Of a stretch of 64,000 nt of DNA, positions 1 to 8,536 are shown piece by piece. Positions within the stretch are counted from its first letter, which is position 1. Each line of letters opens with the position of its first letter. The translations under genes were made by a program, and so were the position numbers. Under the pieces are notes generated by a model. That model searched no databases. It worked only from the letters and a program-made list of their open reading frames with translations, and was not told the origin of the DNA. Source of the DNA: Pseudomonadota bacterium (lineage in GTDB: Bacteria; Pseudomonadota; Alphaproteobacteria; Sphingomonadales; Sphingomonadaceae); NCBI GenBank assembly GCA_023423655.1, contig JAFAFE010000005.1:682001-746000 (forward strand). Reading direction: 5' to 3'.

Positions 1-2
1 AC

Positions 3-461
3 GCCGAAGCGCAGGATATATGCCGCACCCGCGCCCGATGGATCCACCGCACGCAAATGGTCGTGCTGACGCTGATCGGCATCGGCGCGATGGCGCAATT
101 TTATGCGCTCGGCCATGCGCCGCATTATGCGCTCACCATCCCGCAATTCGCGCTGGCGGTCGGCGGCATAGTGGTGCTGGGGCTGCAAGGCGTCAACAGC
201 CTTGCCATCGGCCGCCAACTGCGCAATCCCAACCGCCGCCGCGGCCATATCGACCGCTGGCAGGACCTCCTCCCCGGCCTGCTTTTCCTGATCGTGCTGA
301 CCGGATTTACCGCCTGGTTTCTGGGGCCGGACGGCGTCTATGCGATCGCCATAGGCGCGGTCCTCGTCGCGTTCCAACTGGCAACCATGCTCGCACTGGC
401 GAATAAGGAAAGGCCCGGTAAGGAAGAGTCCGGCACTGAAAAGCATAGTCCGGCGGGATAG
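3..461 (+). CDS. Membrane protein, C-terminal part (cut by window edge)
   Basis: The reading frame is open to the first bases of the window, so the true start lies outside; the first internal ATG is at 57. The 152 visible residues hold about four hydrophobic segments (roughly residues 19-36, 46-65, 88-106 and 110-131), and the protein ends in a charged, Glu/Lys-rich tail. This is the pattern of a small integral inner-membrane protein. I recognise no family motif or catalytic residue, so no function is assigned. It converges with the helix-turn-helix gene at 722-1600. Confidence 0.6.
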   Translation, partial: AEAQDICRTRARWIHRTQMVVLTLIGIGAMAQFYALGHAPHYALTIPQFALAVGGIVVLGLQGVNSLAIGRQLRNPNRRRGHIDRWQDLLPGLLFLIVLTGFTAWFLGPDGVYAIAIGAVLVAFQLATMLALANKERPGKEESGTEKHSPAG

Positions 462-721
462 GTTCGTCTGGGTTGGCCCAACTGGCGGGCTGCCTGCCCG
501 TTTAACCTTTCTCGGAAAAACACCGCGCTAGTAAAGCGTCTTCCCGAAAAGCGTCCTCATAAAAGCGCCCCCCTCAAAAATCCTCCTCTTGGCAGGGGAG
601 GATTTGGGTTCACGCAGAGACGTGAGAGTTAAGCGAGGCCGCAGAGTGGGAACCGCGTAGGTGGATGTGGCTATTTGCCCGTCACCCCGCGTCCTTCATC
701 CGCACCGTCCTCCCACCGCCT

Positions 722-1600
722 TCACCCCGCCCCGTCGTCCAGCGCGCGGCCTTCGCCTTTGCGGCGGCGGGCTTCATAGCCTGCAATCCAGCTTTCCCAG
801 TCGCCAAAGTCGAACCCGCTTTGGATATGCACATCGCCGTCCCATTCGTGCGGATGGCGGTTGCGGTGGCGGTGCATGAGGTCGAGCATGAGCGCGTGGT
901 TGGGGCTGATGCCTTCCTCCCCCGCGCCGCTCTCCCCTCTACCGTCACCGCGCCCGATCCGCCCGCCAGAGGCTTCGGCAATACGCGCGGTTTCGGCGGC
1001 CAAGGCGGCCGCTTCGGCGCGGTCCTCGCGGTCGCGTTTATCGACGAATAGCACAAGCTGCATCGCCATGCGGTGGTCATAGACGCGCCGCTTGCCCAAA
1101 TGCTCGTTGCGATACCAGACATCTTCCTCCCAGCCGAACGCGGCGCGGAACATGAGCTGGTCAATCACGGTATTGATGTGGAGTTTCATGGCCTGTTTCC
1201 ATAAGGCGGCAAGGCCGGGATCGGCTTTGCGGCGCGCATAAAAAGTCGTGTGATGCACACCGAGCGTGCGCGCGGTGCGGCGGACATTGCCGGTCGCGGC
1301 AAGCCCTTTGATAAAATGATGACGCAGCCGCCCGCTCCACACCGGACCATTGGCGCGCGGGCGGGGAGAAGGTTGACGGGGAGAGGCGTGACGGGTGCGG
1401 GTGCGGCTGCGGGTGGCGGAGGTGGTCGCGGAGGTGGAGGCGGGGGCAGACGCGGCCTCACCGGCACAATCTTGCGCCGGGCCACTCCGCATCGACGGCG
1501 GCAACCGCTTTTCCCACCGCGTCGCCCGCCGCAGCATGGAACGGCGCAACCCCGCACCCGCCGGCCGCAACCGCCACATGCGCGCATAAACCATGGTCAT
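722..1600 (-). CDS. Helix-turn-helix protein with low-complexity N-terminus
   Basis: A 292-residue protein. The start is the ATG at 1600, with AAGGA eight bases upstream. Residues 1-85 are rich in Arg, Ser, Thr and Ala and look disordered. Residues 97-124 form a clear helix-turn-helix (NVRRTARTLGVHHTTFYARR) of the kind found in phage terminase small subunits and resolvase-like DNA-binding proteins. The C-terminal half is charged and helical, with many Trp and His residues near the end. No catalytic domain is visible and no phage genes lie nearby, so a DNA-binding role is inferred from the HTH alone. The gene stands alone, with more than 600 bases of upstream non-coding DNA. Confidence 0.65.
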   Translation of the reverse strand: MTMVYARMWRLRPAGAGLRRSMLRRATRWEKRLPPSMRSGPAQDCAGEAASAPASTSATTSATRSRTRTRHASPRQPSPRPRANGPVWSGRLRHHFIKGLAATGNVRRTARTLGVHHTTFYARRKADPGLAALWKQAMKLHINTVIDQLMFRAAFGWEEDVWYRNEHLGKRRVYDHRMAMQLVLFVDKRDREDRAEAAALAAETARIAEASGGRIGRGDGRGESGAGEEGISPNHALMLDLMHRHRNRHPHEWDGDVHIQSGFDFGDWESWIAGYEARRRKGEGRALDDGAG

Positions 1601-1818
1601 GGCAACTATCCTTTATGATGATGGGGAGGGACGCGGCAGGCGGAAAATATGGTCAGGATAGAGCGGATTTGGCATCCGCTTGACCGAGCGCCCCGCCAAC
1701 AAGGTGCGACTCGCGCATTTCCCGACGATGCGCTTTCTGTGCCATATCAGCGTTATGATGTCAAGCTAGTTTTACCTATTTGGTTATTATAAAACGCGTC
1801 ACATCTAACCCCATACCC

Positions 1819-1916
1819 CTTCGCGCCTTCGCGCCTTCGCGTGAATCTGTTTCCGGCGGACCCTGTGCAAGGTTGCGAGACGTTATGGTTTCACGCGAAG
1901 GCGCGAAGGCGCGAAG
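1819..1916. repeat. Inverted pair of GCGCCTTC-type repeats
   Basis: Tandem CGCGCCTTC units at 1819-1845 end in GCGTGAA. They are mirrored by TTCACGCGAAGGCGCGAAG units at 1890-1916. The same element recurs near 34940, 35240, 48942 and 49090. The rest of the 1601-2213 gap holds no gene I can support. Confidence 0.7.
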
Positions 1917-2213
1917 AGGTGGCGTGGGCCGATAGGGCGGCGGGTTCGCGCAGAGAGATTGCGGGTGTGGAAGGGGTCGGGGGTGTCTGGCATCTACCTA
2001 CACCCGCAAGACTATCTCTTTTGGCCCCCTCGCGAGAGAGGGTGAATATAGCACCGCCTCCCTCCCCTCCCCTCCAATCTAAACCTGCGCCTAACATATT
2101 GTTCAGCTTGGCGTTATCCGGCTTATGCTTGTCTCGACGCGCGGCATCCGTTTTCCCTTCCGGCGCTTCCCCCATGCCGGAGTCGGCCCCGCAATAATGA
2201 GGAGGAGCCTGTT

Positions 2214-2702
2214 ATGTTGACCTTGAAGCCCGCTTTACCCCGCCCTTTTGCCCGCGCTTTGACGGCCGGTTTTGCGCTGGCCGCAGCCACCGCAACGCTC
2301 GCCAGCCCTGCCACCGCGCAAGGGCGGCCCAGTGCCGCCGCGCTCGGCTGGTATGGAACGTATGTTGCGCAGGAAATGGTCCCGCGCGGAGAACTTACCG
2401 GCTCGATCACCACGCGGCTTACGGTCAATAATGGCGGATGCCGCTTGCGGGCGCAGGGGGTGATGACCGACGAGAATATCAAATGCACGGCGCGGATTCG
2501 CGGGCAGAGCCTTGTCATCAGCTTTTATAGCTATGGCGATGGTTCGATGCGTAACCAATATGGCACATTATTATATCGGCGCGGCACGCCGCTGCTCACG
2601 CTGACCAAGACCCCGCGCGGGCTTGTCACCAACTGGCAAGCCTACACCATGTCGGACGGGAAACGGAAAAGCGGGCGCTATTTCCGCAAGACGGGGCGTT
2701 GA
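2214..2702 (+). CDS. Secreted protein of unknown function
   Basis: A 162-residue protein whose start at 2214 follows a strong GAGGAGGAG ribosome site. An N-terminal signal peptide (about residues 1-36) ends at a TATAQG-like cleavage region, so the product is probably periplasmic. The mature part begins with a Gly-Trp-Tyr-Gly-Thr-Tyr motif and contains two Cys about 17 residues apart, which could form a disulfide. Its beta-rich pattern resembles small uncharacterised exported domains such as DUF5991, but I cannot confirm that from memory. It converges with the TPM-domain lipoprotein gene at 2738. Confidence 0.65.
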   Translation: MLTLKPALPRPFARALTAGFALAAATATLASPATAQGRPSAAALGWYGTYVAQEMVPRGELTGSITTRLTVNNGGCRLRAQGVMTDENIKCTARIRGQSLVISFYSYGDGSMRNQYGTLLYRRGTPLLTLTKTPRGLVTNWQAYTMSDGKRKSGRYFRKTGR

Positions 2703-2737
2703 CCGCCGCCGCCCCTTAAACCTTTCCTAAATCCGCC

Positions 2738-3412
2738 CTAAAACGCCGGACAGTTTCCCACGTCCAGCGTTTGAGCGTGTCGCGACTTGGCGGCCGCCGA
2801 AGCCTTGCGCGTATCGCGCGGCACGCGGTTGAGTTCGGCGATCAAGGCCGCCACCCCCGCTTGGACGCCCGCATCATAAGCGGTTTTACGAAAATGCGGG
2901 ACAATATCGGTGTCGATAATCGCTTTCGCGCGCGCATCGGAGATATAGGCTTCAAGGCCATAGCCCAATGATATCCTGAGTTTGCGTTCGACAGGGGCGA
3001 CGAGCAGCACCGTGCCGTCATCATGGTCCTTGCGTCCCACCTTCCAGCATATCCCGATTTCGCGCCCTGCATCGGACACGTCTTTGCCGCCCAAACTGGG
3101 CACTGTCACCACGACCATCTGGTGGCCGGTGCGCTGCTCCAAAGCCTGAAGATCCGCAATAAGCGCGGCTTCGGTTTCGGGCGAGAGGATGTCCGCACTA
3201 TCGGCAACCCATGCCGGGGCGGGCATCACAAAAGGCGAAGGCCGCGTTATGCTGTCCTTTGCGGGAGCCTGATTATCCGGAAAATGGACGCTATAGCCTT
3301 GCCCGCGCTCATCCGCTGGGTCAGGCGCCGGGTCAGGCGCCGTGCCGGTCTGGCAGGCAGCGAGGAGGAGGAGGCTCGCCGCCACCCCCCATCGCTTGCC
3401 CGCGCCGGACAT
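2738..3412 (-). CDS. TPM-domain lipoprotein (YgcG/Psb32-like)
   Basis: The chosen start (ATG at 3412, after GGAAGGG) gives a lipoprotein signal with basic KR, a Leu-rich core and the lipobox LAAC. A longer start at 3478 also has a good AGGAG site but would leave 22 hydrophilic residues ahead of the signal. The mature protein carries a TPM domain over most of its length: PAWVADSADILS, then an alternating segment ending in MVVVTVPSL, then GTVLLVAP and ISLGYGLEAYISD. TPM domains occur in photosystem-assembly and respiratory-quality-control proteins. Here the domain sits on an envelope lipoprotein with no C-terminal membrane helix, so the role is unknown. Confidence 0.75.
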   Translation of the reverse strand: MSGAGKRWGVAASLLLLAACQTGTAPDPAPDPADERGQGYSVHFPDNQAPAKDSITRPSPFVMPAPAWVADSADILSPETEAALIADLQALEQRTGHQMVVVTVPSLGGKDVSDAGREIGICWKVGRKDHDDGTVLLVAPVERKLRISLGYGLEAYISDARAKAIIDTDIVPHFRKTAYDAGVQAGVAALIAELNRVPRDTRKASAAAKSRHAQTLDVGNCPAF

Positions 3413-3600
3413 TGCCCTTCCCGCCTCAAGGTCGCGTCCTTCAAGCGTGCGGCCCTTGGCGTTTCGCCCATATCGCATCTGGCTCTCCTGCAAAATATAG
3501 CGGGTAAATATCCGCCTTTTGCAACAAATCCAAGGGCCGCCGCTCTAGGGTCAGGACCTAGCTTCCGGCGCTAAGCCAAGTCCTTAAAGCCCCCTCGCGC

Positions 3601-5205
3601 TCAGACCGTGACCGGCTCTTGCGGGAGTGCGGGGGCTTGGCCGTCTTTGACCGACCAGACGCTATCGCGCGGGCCGTGGAGCGCGCGGGTACGGGCGCGT
3701 TTGGCGGCATAGAGGAAGAAGGCCGCGCCGAGCAACGCAACGCCATCGACCAGCAAGGTCGCACCGCCATAATTCCACGCGCCCATGATTTCGCCAAGCA
3801 GGCTCGTCACCGGAATGGCGAGCGTCGCAAGCGCGGTGAGGATCAGCAATTCGGGCGCTGACTTGGCCGCGCCGCGCACAAACGCCCAAGCGGTCATGCC
3901 AAGGAACAGCGCGTAATAAATGAGGCTATGCTGTCCCTCGGTCGCCCCGCCGCCCAGCCATTTGGCCGCAGCGATAGTGAGCGAGATGCCCGCCATGCTG
4001 CCGGTCGTCACGCCAATGGTGAGGCTGGCGAGCGCGCGGGTCGAGCGGGTCTGTTCGACCGCGCCCGCCTTACGCTCTTTCTTGCGGCGCGATTCCACCC
4101 ACAGCAAATTGCCGGTGTAGAACAGGAACGCGCCCGCTAATCCCAATGCGAAATACATCCAGCGCACCGGCGCGCCGCCGAAATTGCCGAAATGGAGCGA
4201 AAAGAAGCTGGAGACGGTGGCAAACCAGCCGCTCTGTTTGCCCGGCAGATAATCATCGCCGACAATCGCGCCGCTATAAGGATCGACGATGCCGACGCCA
4301 AAGGTCGGCCCGCGCAGCCCGCGCATCGGGTCGACACCCTGCACGCGCAGACCATAAGCCTTGGTCTTTTTGTCCTGCGCATAAAGCAAGGTTTCGGGGG
4401 TGAAGGAGGGCAGTTGCCGGTTCACTTCCTTGACCAGCAGATGCGGGGCCATCAGCGGGCCGTTTGCTTTGGGCTTGTCATGATGTTCCTCCGCCACAAT
4501 CGAGCGTGCGAAAACCGTCTCTTGCACTTCGTAAAACTGGTCGTGAAACGCGAACACCAAGGATGTCAGCACGATGACGATATGGAAGGGCAGCGAAAAC
4601 AGGCCCAGCACATTATGCACATCAAGCCACATCCGCTTCACATTCTTGCCGAGGCGGACGAGGAACAGATCCTTGATAAGGCTGGGGATCAGCACGAAAG
4701 TGCCGGACACCAGCGCAATCGCGTAAAGCAGGCACACCGCGCCCATCAGCATCATCGCCGGTTCGTGCGGGAGCGGCAGGCCGATTTGCTGGTGCAATAT
4801 ATCGACAAATTCGGCGACCGGCGACGGGCCTTGTTCGGTGACAGCGACCTCGCCCGTCTTGTCGAAGCTCGCATAATAGGTCGGTCCCGGCTCGCCCCGC
4901 TGGCCGGTGGTCCAGCTCATCCGCGCAGGCGTTTCGGGCGTCACATTGACATGGATGGTATAGCGTTTGGCAGCGTCCGGATGTTCGGCAATGACCGCCG
5001 CGACGAGCTTGTCCGTGTCTTCGAGTGCGACCGCCTGACTATAGCCGGGCATGGCCGGAGAGGGGGGCGACGCCCAGCGTTGCAACGGCACCTCGAACAT
5101 GGTGATGGCGCCGGCATAAAAGGCGATGAACAGGAACAGGCCGCTAATGATGCCGACCCAGCTATGCACATCCTTATACATGCGGATAATATCGCTGCGC
5201 ATCAT
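3601..5205 (-). CDS. PepSY-associated transmembrane protein, iron-uptake reductase-like
   Basis: A 534-residue inner-membrane protein. The start at 5205 is chosen because it has AGGAG just upstream and overlaps the stop of the preceding gene as ATGA; a longer frame back to 5346 has a non-membrane N-terminus. It begins DIIRMYKDVHSWVGIISGLFL, the typical first helix of PepSY_TM proteins, with a conserved His in the helix. A large periplasmic loop with PepSY-like segments follows, then further helices. Such proteins sit in siderophore loci and are thought to reduce or release iron from the siderophore. It is the last gene of a three-gene operon divergent from a TonB receptor, which supports that role. 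Confidence 0.82.
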   Translation of the reverse strand: MMRSDIIRMYKDVHSWVGIISGLFLFIAFYAGAITMFEVPLQRWASPPSPAMPGYSQAVALEDTDKLVAAVIAEHPDAAKRYTIHVNVTPETPARMSWTTGQRGEPGPTYYASFDKTGEVAVTEQGPSPVAEFVDILHQQIGLPLPHEPAMMLMGAVCLLYAIALVSGTFVLIPSLIKDLFLVRLGKNVKRMWLDVHNVLGLFSLPFHIVIVLTSLVFAFHDQFYEVQETVFARSIVAEEHHDKPKANGPLMAPHLLVKEVNRQLPSFTPETLLYAQDKKTKAYGLRVQGVDPMRGLRGPTFGVGIVDPYSGAIVGDDYLPGKQSGWFATVSSFFSLHFGNFGGAPVRWMYFALGLAGAFLFYTGNLLWVESRRKKERKAGAVEQTRSTRALASLTIGVTTGSMAGISLTIAAAKWLGGGATEGQHSLIYYALFLGMTAWAFVRGAAKSAPELLILTALATLAIPVTSLLGEIMGAWNYGGATLLVDGVALLGAAFFLYAAKRARTRALHGPRDSVWSVKDGQAPALPQEPVTV

Positions 5206-5507
5206 TTGGCTCCTGCAAAACCGGTTGCGAAAAGGAGGCCCCAGACAAGGAGGCTTGCAAGGCCTAACCAGCCCCACGCGCGCCAGCCGTCGCGGAACAG
5301 GAAGCTGAAACTCAATATCCCCGCCCATAAAGGCGCGGTGAGCCACATCGTTACCTGTCCTTGTGCGGATTCAAAGCTGACCGAACCGGGGCCGTAAGCG
5401 GCGAACATGCCGCACAGGCCAATTGCCAGCACAAAGCCGAGGATAACCCCTGCGCTCGTTTTGCCGAACCAGTTTTTGCTGCTGAGTTGGGGGGCGGCAT
5501 CAGCCAT
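5202..5507 (-). CDS. Small membrane protein of iron-uptake operon (DUF3649-like)
   Basis: A 101-residue protein with three hydrophobic helices (about residues 18-37, 52-70 and 78-96). The start at 5507 has AAAGGAG nine bases upstream and overlaps the end of the preceding gene by eight bases; its own stop overlaps the PepSY gene start. Gene order receptor / small membrane protein / small membrane protein / PepSY matches siderophore loci elsewhere, where the small proteins are annotated DUF3325 and DUF3649. The family assignment rests on that order, size and topology, not on a motif. A role as accessory subunit of the PepSY protein is an inference. Confidence 0.65.
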   Translation of the reverse strand: MADAAPQLSSKNWFGKTSAGVILGFVLAIGLCGMFAAYGPGSVSFESAQGQVTMWLTAPLWAGILSFSFLFRDGWRAWGWLGLASLLVWGLLFATGFAGAK

Positions 5508-5799
5508 TGCGGCGCGCTCCTTTCGCGTTGGCATCGCCTGCATCGGGGCGGATGAGGACGAGGAAGGGTAACAGGCTGAACAAGGTCATCAAGATGGTCG
5601 CGGCGGTAAATATCGCCGACGCGCTCCCCATATGGCGCAGCAGCAAGGCGGTGCCGGCGATCAGCGTCACGAAGCCTGCGCCCAGCGCAATCTTGCCGTC
5701 GAGGGCGCGGGCCAACAGGCGCTGGTTACGCCCGCCTGCGTAAAAAAGCAGCGCCGACAGCGCGCATAACAGCCCGCCTGCAAACAATATTCCGGCCAT
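5500..5799 (-). CDS. Small membrane protein of iron-uptake operon (DUF3325-like)
   Basis: A 99-residue protein with three predicted helices and a charged, Arg/Lys-rich C-terminus. The ATG at 5799 lies five bases after AAGGGG; a GTG at 5805 is the alternative. It is the first gene of the minus-strand PepSY operon, and its end overlaps the next start, so the three products are probably made together. The promoter region is shared with the divergent receptor gene at 5903 and contains Fur-like boxes, so iron repression of the operon is likely. The DUF3325 label comes from size, topology and gene order, and is tentative. Confidence 0.62.
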   Translation of the reverse strand: MAGILFAGGLLCALSALLFYAGGRNQRLLARALDGKIALGAGFVTLIAGTALLLRHMGSASAIFTAATILMTLFSLLPFLVLIRPDAGDANAKGARRNG

Positions 5800-5813
5800 A
5801 TTCACCCCTTATT

Positions 5814-5857
5814 GCGAATTAATATCATTATCTCTCTAGTGCGAATGACTCGCATTT
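5814..5857. promoter_or_regulatory. Two Fur-like operators between divergent iron genes
   Basis: Box 1 (5814-5832) reads on the minus strand as GATAATGATATTAATT, close to the classical Fur 19-mer. Box 2 (5838-5857) contains TGCGAATGACTCGCA, two perfect TGCGA/TCGCA arms around a 5-bp centre, like Fur boxes described in alphaproteobacteria. Both lie between the start codons of the receptor and the PepSY operon. Assignment is by resemblance only. Confidence 0.55.
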
Positions 5858-5902
5858 GCTAGTGCGCCGTCCGAATCAACAACAAATAAGGATTTGTCAA
5901 CA

Positions 5903-8008
5903 ATGACCGTCACCAGTTTCCGCATCACTTTGGGCGTTTTGCTCGCCACCGCAGCCATGCCTGCGGTCGCTTATGCCGCCGCGCCGGAGACTGCTGCCCC
6001 GGAGACTGCTGCCGAAGCCGCGCCGGATGCTTCCTATGATGCGGCAGATAATGGCGACGCGATTGTTGTAACCGCATCGGGCCGCGAACAGAAAATCGCG
6101 CAGGCTCCGGCCAGCATCTCGGTCCTCGACCGCGAAGAGCTGGAAAACCGCCCGTTCACCTCGCTCGAAGATGCCGTGCGCAATGTCGAAGGGGTGAGCA
6201 TCAACGGCGAAAATAACGCCAAGGACATCGTCATTCGCGGGATGCCCGGTGAATATACCGTCATCATGCTTGACGGCCGCCGCCAGACCACGCGCGAAAC
6301 CATGAACCGCGGCACCGGCGGGGTGCAATCGCACCTGTTGCCGCCGCTCGCCGCTATCGAGCGTATCGAAGTCGTGCGCGGCCCCATGTCCTCGCTCTAT
6401 GGATCGGACGCGATGGGCGGCGTTATCAACGTCATCACCCGCAAAGTGCCGGAACGCGCAGCGGGCACCATCACCTTGGGCGGCATCGTTCAGGAAGATG
6501 GCGATTATGGCAACACCACGCTCGGCAATTTCTGGGTGGGTGCGCCTGTGTTCGATGGCCGCGTTGGCGTGCAAGTCTATGGCGGCATCGCCAACCGCGC
6601 CGAAGATGATATTTTCTATCCCAAGTCGCTGACCAGCGGCTCCAACCGCATCCGCGACCGCAATATCAATGCGAAGCTGAGCTTCCTCATCAATCCCGAC
6701 CACAGCATCACCTTGGCGGGCGGGCATAGCACGCTTGAATATCGTGACACGCCGGGCCTGTCGATTGCACCCAACGCCGCGCGCGCCGACGATGACCATA
6801 ACCGCGATTATTACAGCCTCGCTTATGAAGGCAAATGGGATTTCGGCACCTCGCGCCTTTCGGTCTATCGCGAAAATGAAGATTTCGCGACCTTCAGCAA
6901 CGGCAATCTCCTCAACAAGCCGGAGCTGACCAACACCACCGTTGATGCCAGCCTCAATGTGCCGTTCGGCGCGCATAATGTGACGGTCGGCGGCCAATAT
7001 ATCCACGCCAAAGTCACCGGCATCGGACGTCAGGATAGCGTGTCGGGCTATGTCAATGTCGATAAGGTGGTGCGCGAAAGCTGGGCGCTGTTCGGCGAAG
7101 GGCAGGTGCGCCCGGTCGAACCGCTCATCATCACCGTCGGCGGCCGCGTCGACCATTATGACCAGTTCGGGTCGCACTTCACCCCGCGCGTTTATGCAAA
7201 CTATACGATTGTGCCGGGCATCACCCTGCGCGGCGGCTATGCGGGCGGCTTTAAAGCCCCCACCATCCGCCAGAGCGAAGCGGGCTATTGCATGACATCG
7301 GGCGGCGGCGTGCTTCCGCGCGGACCGTTGTGCGGTAATCCGGACCTCAAGCCCGAAACCAGCAACACGACCGAAATCGGCCTGCGCTATGACGGCCCCG
7401 ACAAGCTGATGGCGGGCCTCACTTTGTTCGACACGCGCTTCAAAAATAAGGTGGTGAGCTATGTCACCGACCAGATGGACCCCAAAGACCCGACCCGCCC
7501 CGTCTATGTCTATGACAATGTCGACCGCGTGCGCATCAAGGGCATCGAAGCCACGGTCGCGGTGCCGGTCGGCCCGTCGGTCTTGGTGAGCGCCAACTAC
7601 ACCTACACCAACTCCAAGCGCAAAGGCGGCGGCGAACCGGCGTTTGACGGCAGCTCGCTCGACGGCTTCCCGCTCGACAAGAGCCCCGAACATATGGCCA
7701 ATGCGCGCATCGGCTGGGATGTGGATGATCAGGTCAACCTCTATGCGTCGGCTTTCTACACCGGCAAACAATATTGGTCGGCGTTCCGCAACGGCGCAAC
7801 CAAAAGCCGTCTGCGCCCCGCCAGCACCACCTATGACATTGGCGCGACCTTCAAGGTCAACGACAATTTTGCCCTGCGCGCCGCCGTCCTCAACGTCACC
7901 GACAAGATCATCCCCGTCGACGAACGCGGCCGGTTTGAAGGCCTGGACGGCAACTGGATGCTCGACGAAGGCCGCCGCTTCTGGGGCACGGCCACGGTGA
8001 GTTTTTAA
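5903..8008 (+). CDS. TonB-dependent siderophore receptor (FepA/CirA type)
   Basis: A 701-residue outer-membrane receptor. The ATG at 5903 is preferred to a TTG at 5894 because AAGGA lies ten bases before it. A signal peptide covers about residues 1-26, then a short PETAA-repeat linker and the TonB-box-like IVVTASG. The plug carries VIMLDGRRQT and RIEVVRGPMSSLYGSDAMGGVINVITRK, typical of catecholate siderophore receptors. The barrel includes a Cys pair before NPDLKPETSNTTEIGLRY and ends in Phe, as barrel-assembly substrates do. Fur-like sites upstream and the divergent PepSY operon indicate ferric-siderophore import under iron control. The substrate cannot be told from sequence. Confidence 0.92.
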   Translation: MTVTSFRITLGVLLATAAMPAVAYAAAPETAAPETAAEAAPDASYDAADNGDAIVVTASGREQKIAQAPASISVLDREELENRPFTSLEDAVRNVEGVSINGENNAKDIVIRGMPGEYTVIMLDGRRQTTRETMNRGTGGVQSHLLPPLAAIERIEVVRGPMSSLYGSDAMGGVINVITRKVPERAAGTITLGGIVQEDGDYGNTTLGNFWVGAPVFDGRVGVQVYGGIANRAEDDIFYPKSLTSGSNRIRDRNINAKLSFLINPDHSITLAGGHSTLEYRDTPGLSIAPNAARADDDHNRDYYSLAYEGKWDFGTSRLSVYRENEDFATFSNGNLLNKPELTNTTVDASLNVPFGAHNVTVGGQYIHAKVTGIGRQDSVSGYVNVDKVVRESWALFGEGQVRPVEPLIITVGGRVDHYDQFGSHFTPRVYANYTIVPGITLRGGYAGGFKAPTIRQSEAGYCMTSGGGVLPRGPLCGNPDLKPETSNTTEIGLRYDGPDKLMAGLTLFDTRFKNKVVSYVTDQMDPKDPTRPVYVYDNVDRVRIKGIEATVAVPVGPSVLVSANYTYTNSKRKGGGEPAFDGSSLDGFPLDKSPEHMANARIGWDVDDQVNLYASAFYTGKQYWSAFRNGATKSRLRPASTTYDIGATFKVNDNFALRAAVLNVTDKIIPVDERGRFEGLDGNWMLDEGRRFWGTATVSF

Positions 8009-8027
8009 GGGGGCACAATCCCCCTTT
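8007..8027 (+). terminator. Short GC hairpin at end of receptor gene
   Basis: GGGGG and CCCCC arms around CACAAT overlap the receptor stop codon and are followed by TTT. The stem is short, so it is a weak terminator candidate. Confidence 0.4.
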
Positions 8028-8113
8028 GCGTCATTGCTAGGAGCGAAGCGACGAAGCAATCCAGTGTTGGCGCAGCGCGACTCTGGATTGCTTCGCTACG
8101 CTCGCAAGGACGA
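8028..8113. repeat. REP-like palindrome (GAAGCAATCCAG family)
   Basis: Imperfect arms ACGAAGCAATCCAG and CTGGATTGCTTCGC flank a GC-rich centre, with near copies of a CATTGC/GCAAGGACG edge. A second copy of the family is at 54793-54882. It lies in the gene-free stretch 8009-8536. Confidence 0.75.
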
Positions 8114-8151
8114 TAAGCGGGGGGAGAGGGGGGGGGTGAGGTAGCGCACCC

Positions 8152-8312
8152 ATCACCCCTCCTCCTTCAGGGGAGGGGTTACGGAGACTTAGGAATTTGA
8201 ACGCTAGTGAAAATTCTTAGTCGTAGTGGGGTGGGGTTTTGCGGTTTACACTGTGCCAGACGGACAGCCCCCACCCCAACCCCTCCCCTGAAGGGGAGGG
8301 GCTATTAAGGCG
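8152..8312. repeat. CCCCTCC...GGAGGGG long palindromic repeat, copy A
   Basis: The element starts with CTTCAGGGGAGGGG and ends with CCCCTCCCCTGAAGGGG. Its centre contains TTAGTCGTAG and a GACGGACAG motif. Similar elements lie at 8323-8518, 23755-23790, 24152-24192, 28553-28693 and 46018-46168. Confidence 0.7.
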
Positions 8313-8322
8313 CACCCTATCA

Positions 8323-8518
8323 CCCTCCCGCAGGCGGGAGGAGAGTGCCCTCTTATCCCCTCCCGTTTACGGGAGGGGCAACGCAGACTTAGGAGCATGA
8401 GCGTAGCGAAGGCTCTTAGTCGTAGTCGGGGAGGGCATGGTTTAGGCTGTGCTTGCGGACGGGTCCGCTCTTGACGGACAGACCCACCCCCGACCCCTCC
8501 CGCAAGCGGGAGGGGAGA
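8323..8518. repeat. CCCCTCC...GGAGGGG long palindromic repeat, copy B
   Basis: Two GCGGGAGG/CCTCCCGC-type arms enclose a centre with CTTAGTCGTAG and GACGGACAGACCC. It is a diverged neighbour of copy A and ends 18 bases before the esterase start, so it forms most of that gene's 5' leader. Confidence 0.68.
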
Positions 8519-8536
8519 CTAGACTGGAATCTTGCG

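Noticed and set aside
1886..1902. GTTTCACGCGAAGG as a second parS
   Set aside because: Only 11 of 14 core positions match, and it belongs to the GCGAAG repeat family.
1841..2197. A 118-codon plus-strand frame upstream of the secreted protein gene
   Set aside because: Its first part is read through the GCGAAG repeat (an FHAKARRREE-type peptide that recurs wherever the repeat occurs), and the rest is low-complexity Pro/Ser sequence.
4192..5397. A 401-codon plus-strand frame opposite the PepSY operon
   Set aside because: Antisense shadow; the composition (His/Arg/Gln-rich, no hydrophobic core) is not protein-like.
5897..8059. A 720-codon frame antisense to the TonB receptor
   Set aside because: It mirrors the receptor codons in a GC-rich genome and has no ribosome site or recognisable motif.
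8009..8530. CRISPR array in the repeat-rich gap
   Set aside because: Repeats are palindromic, variable in length and not regularly spaced by unique spacers.
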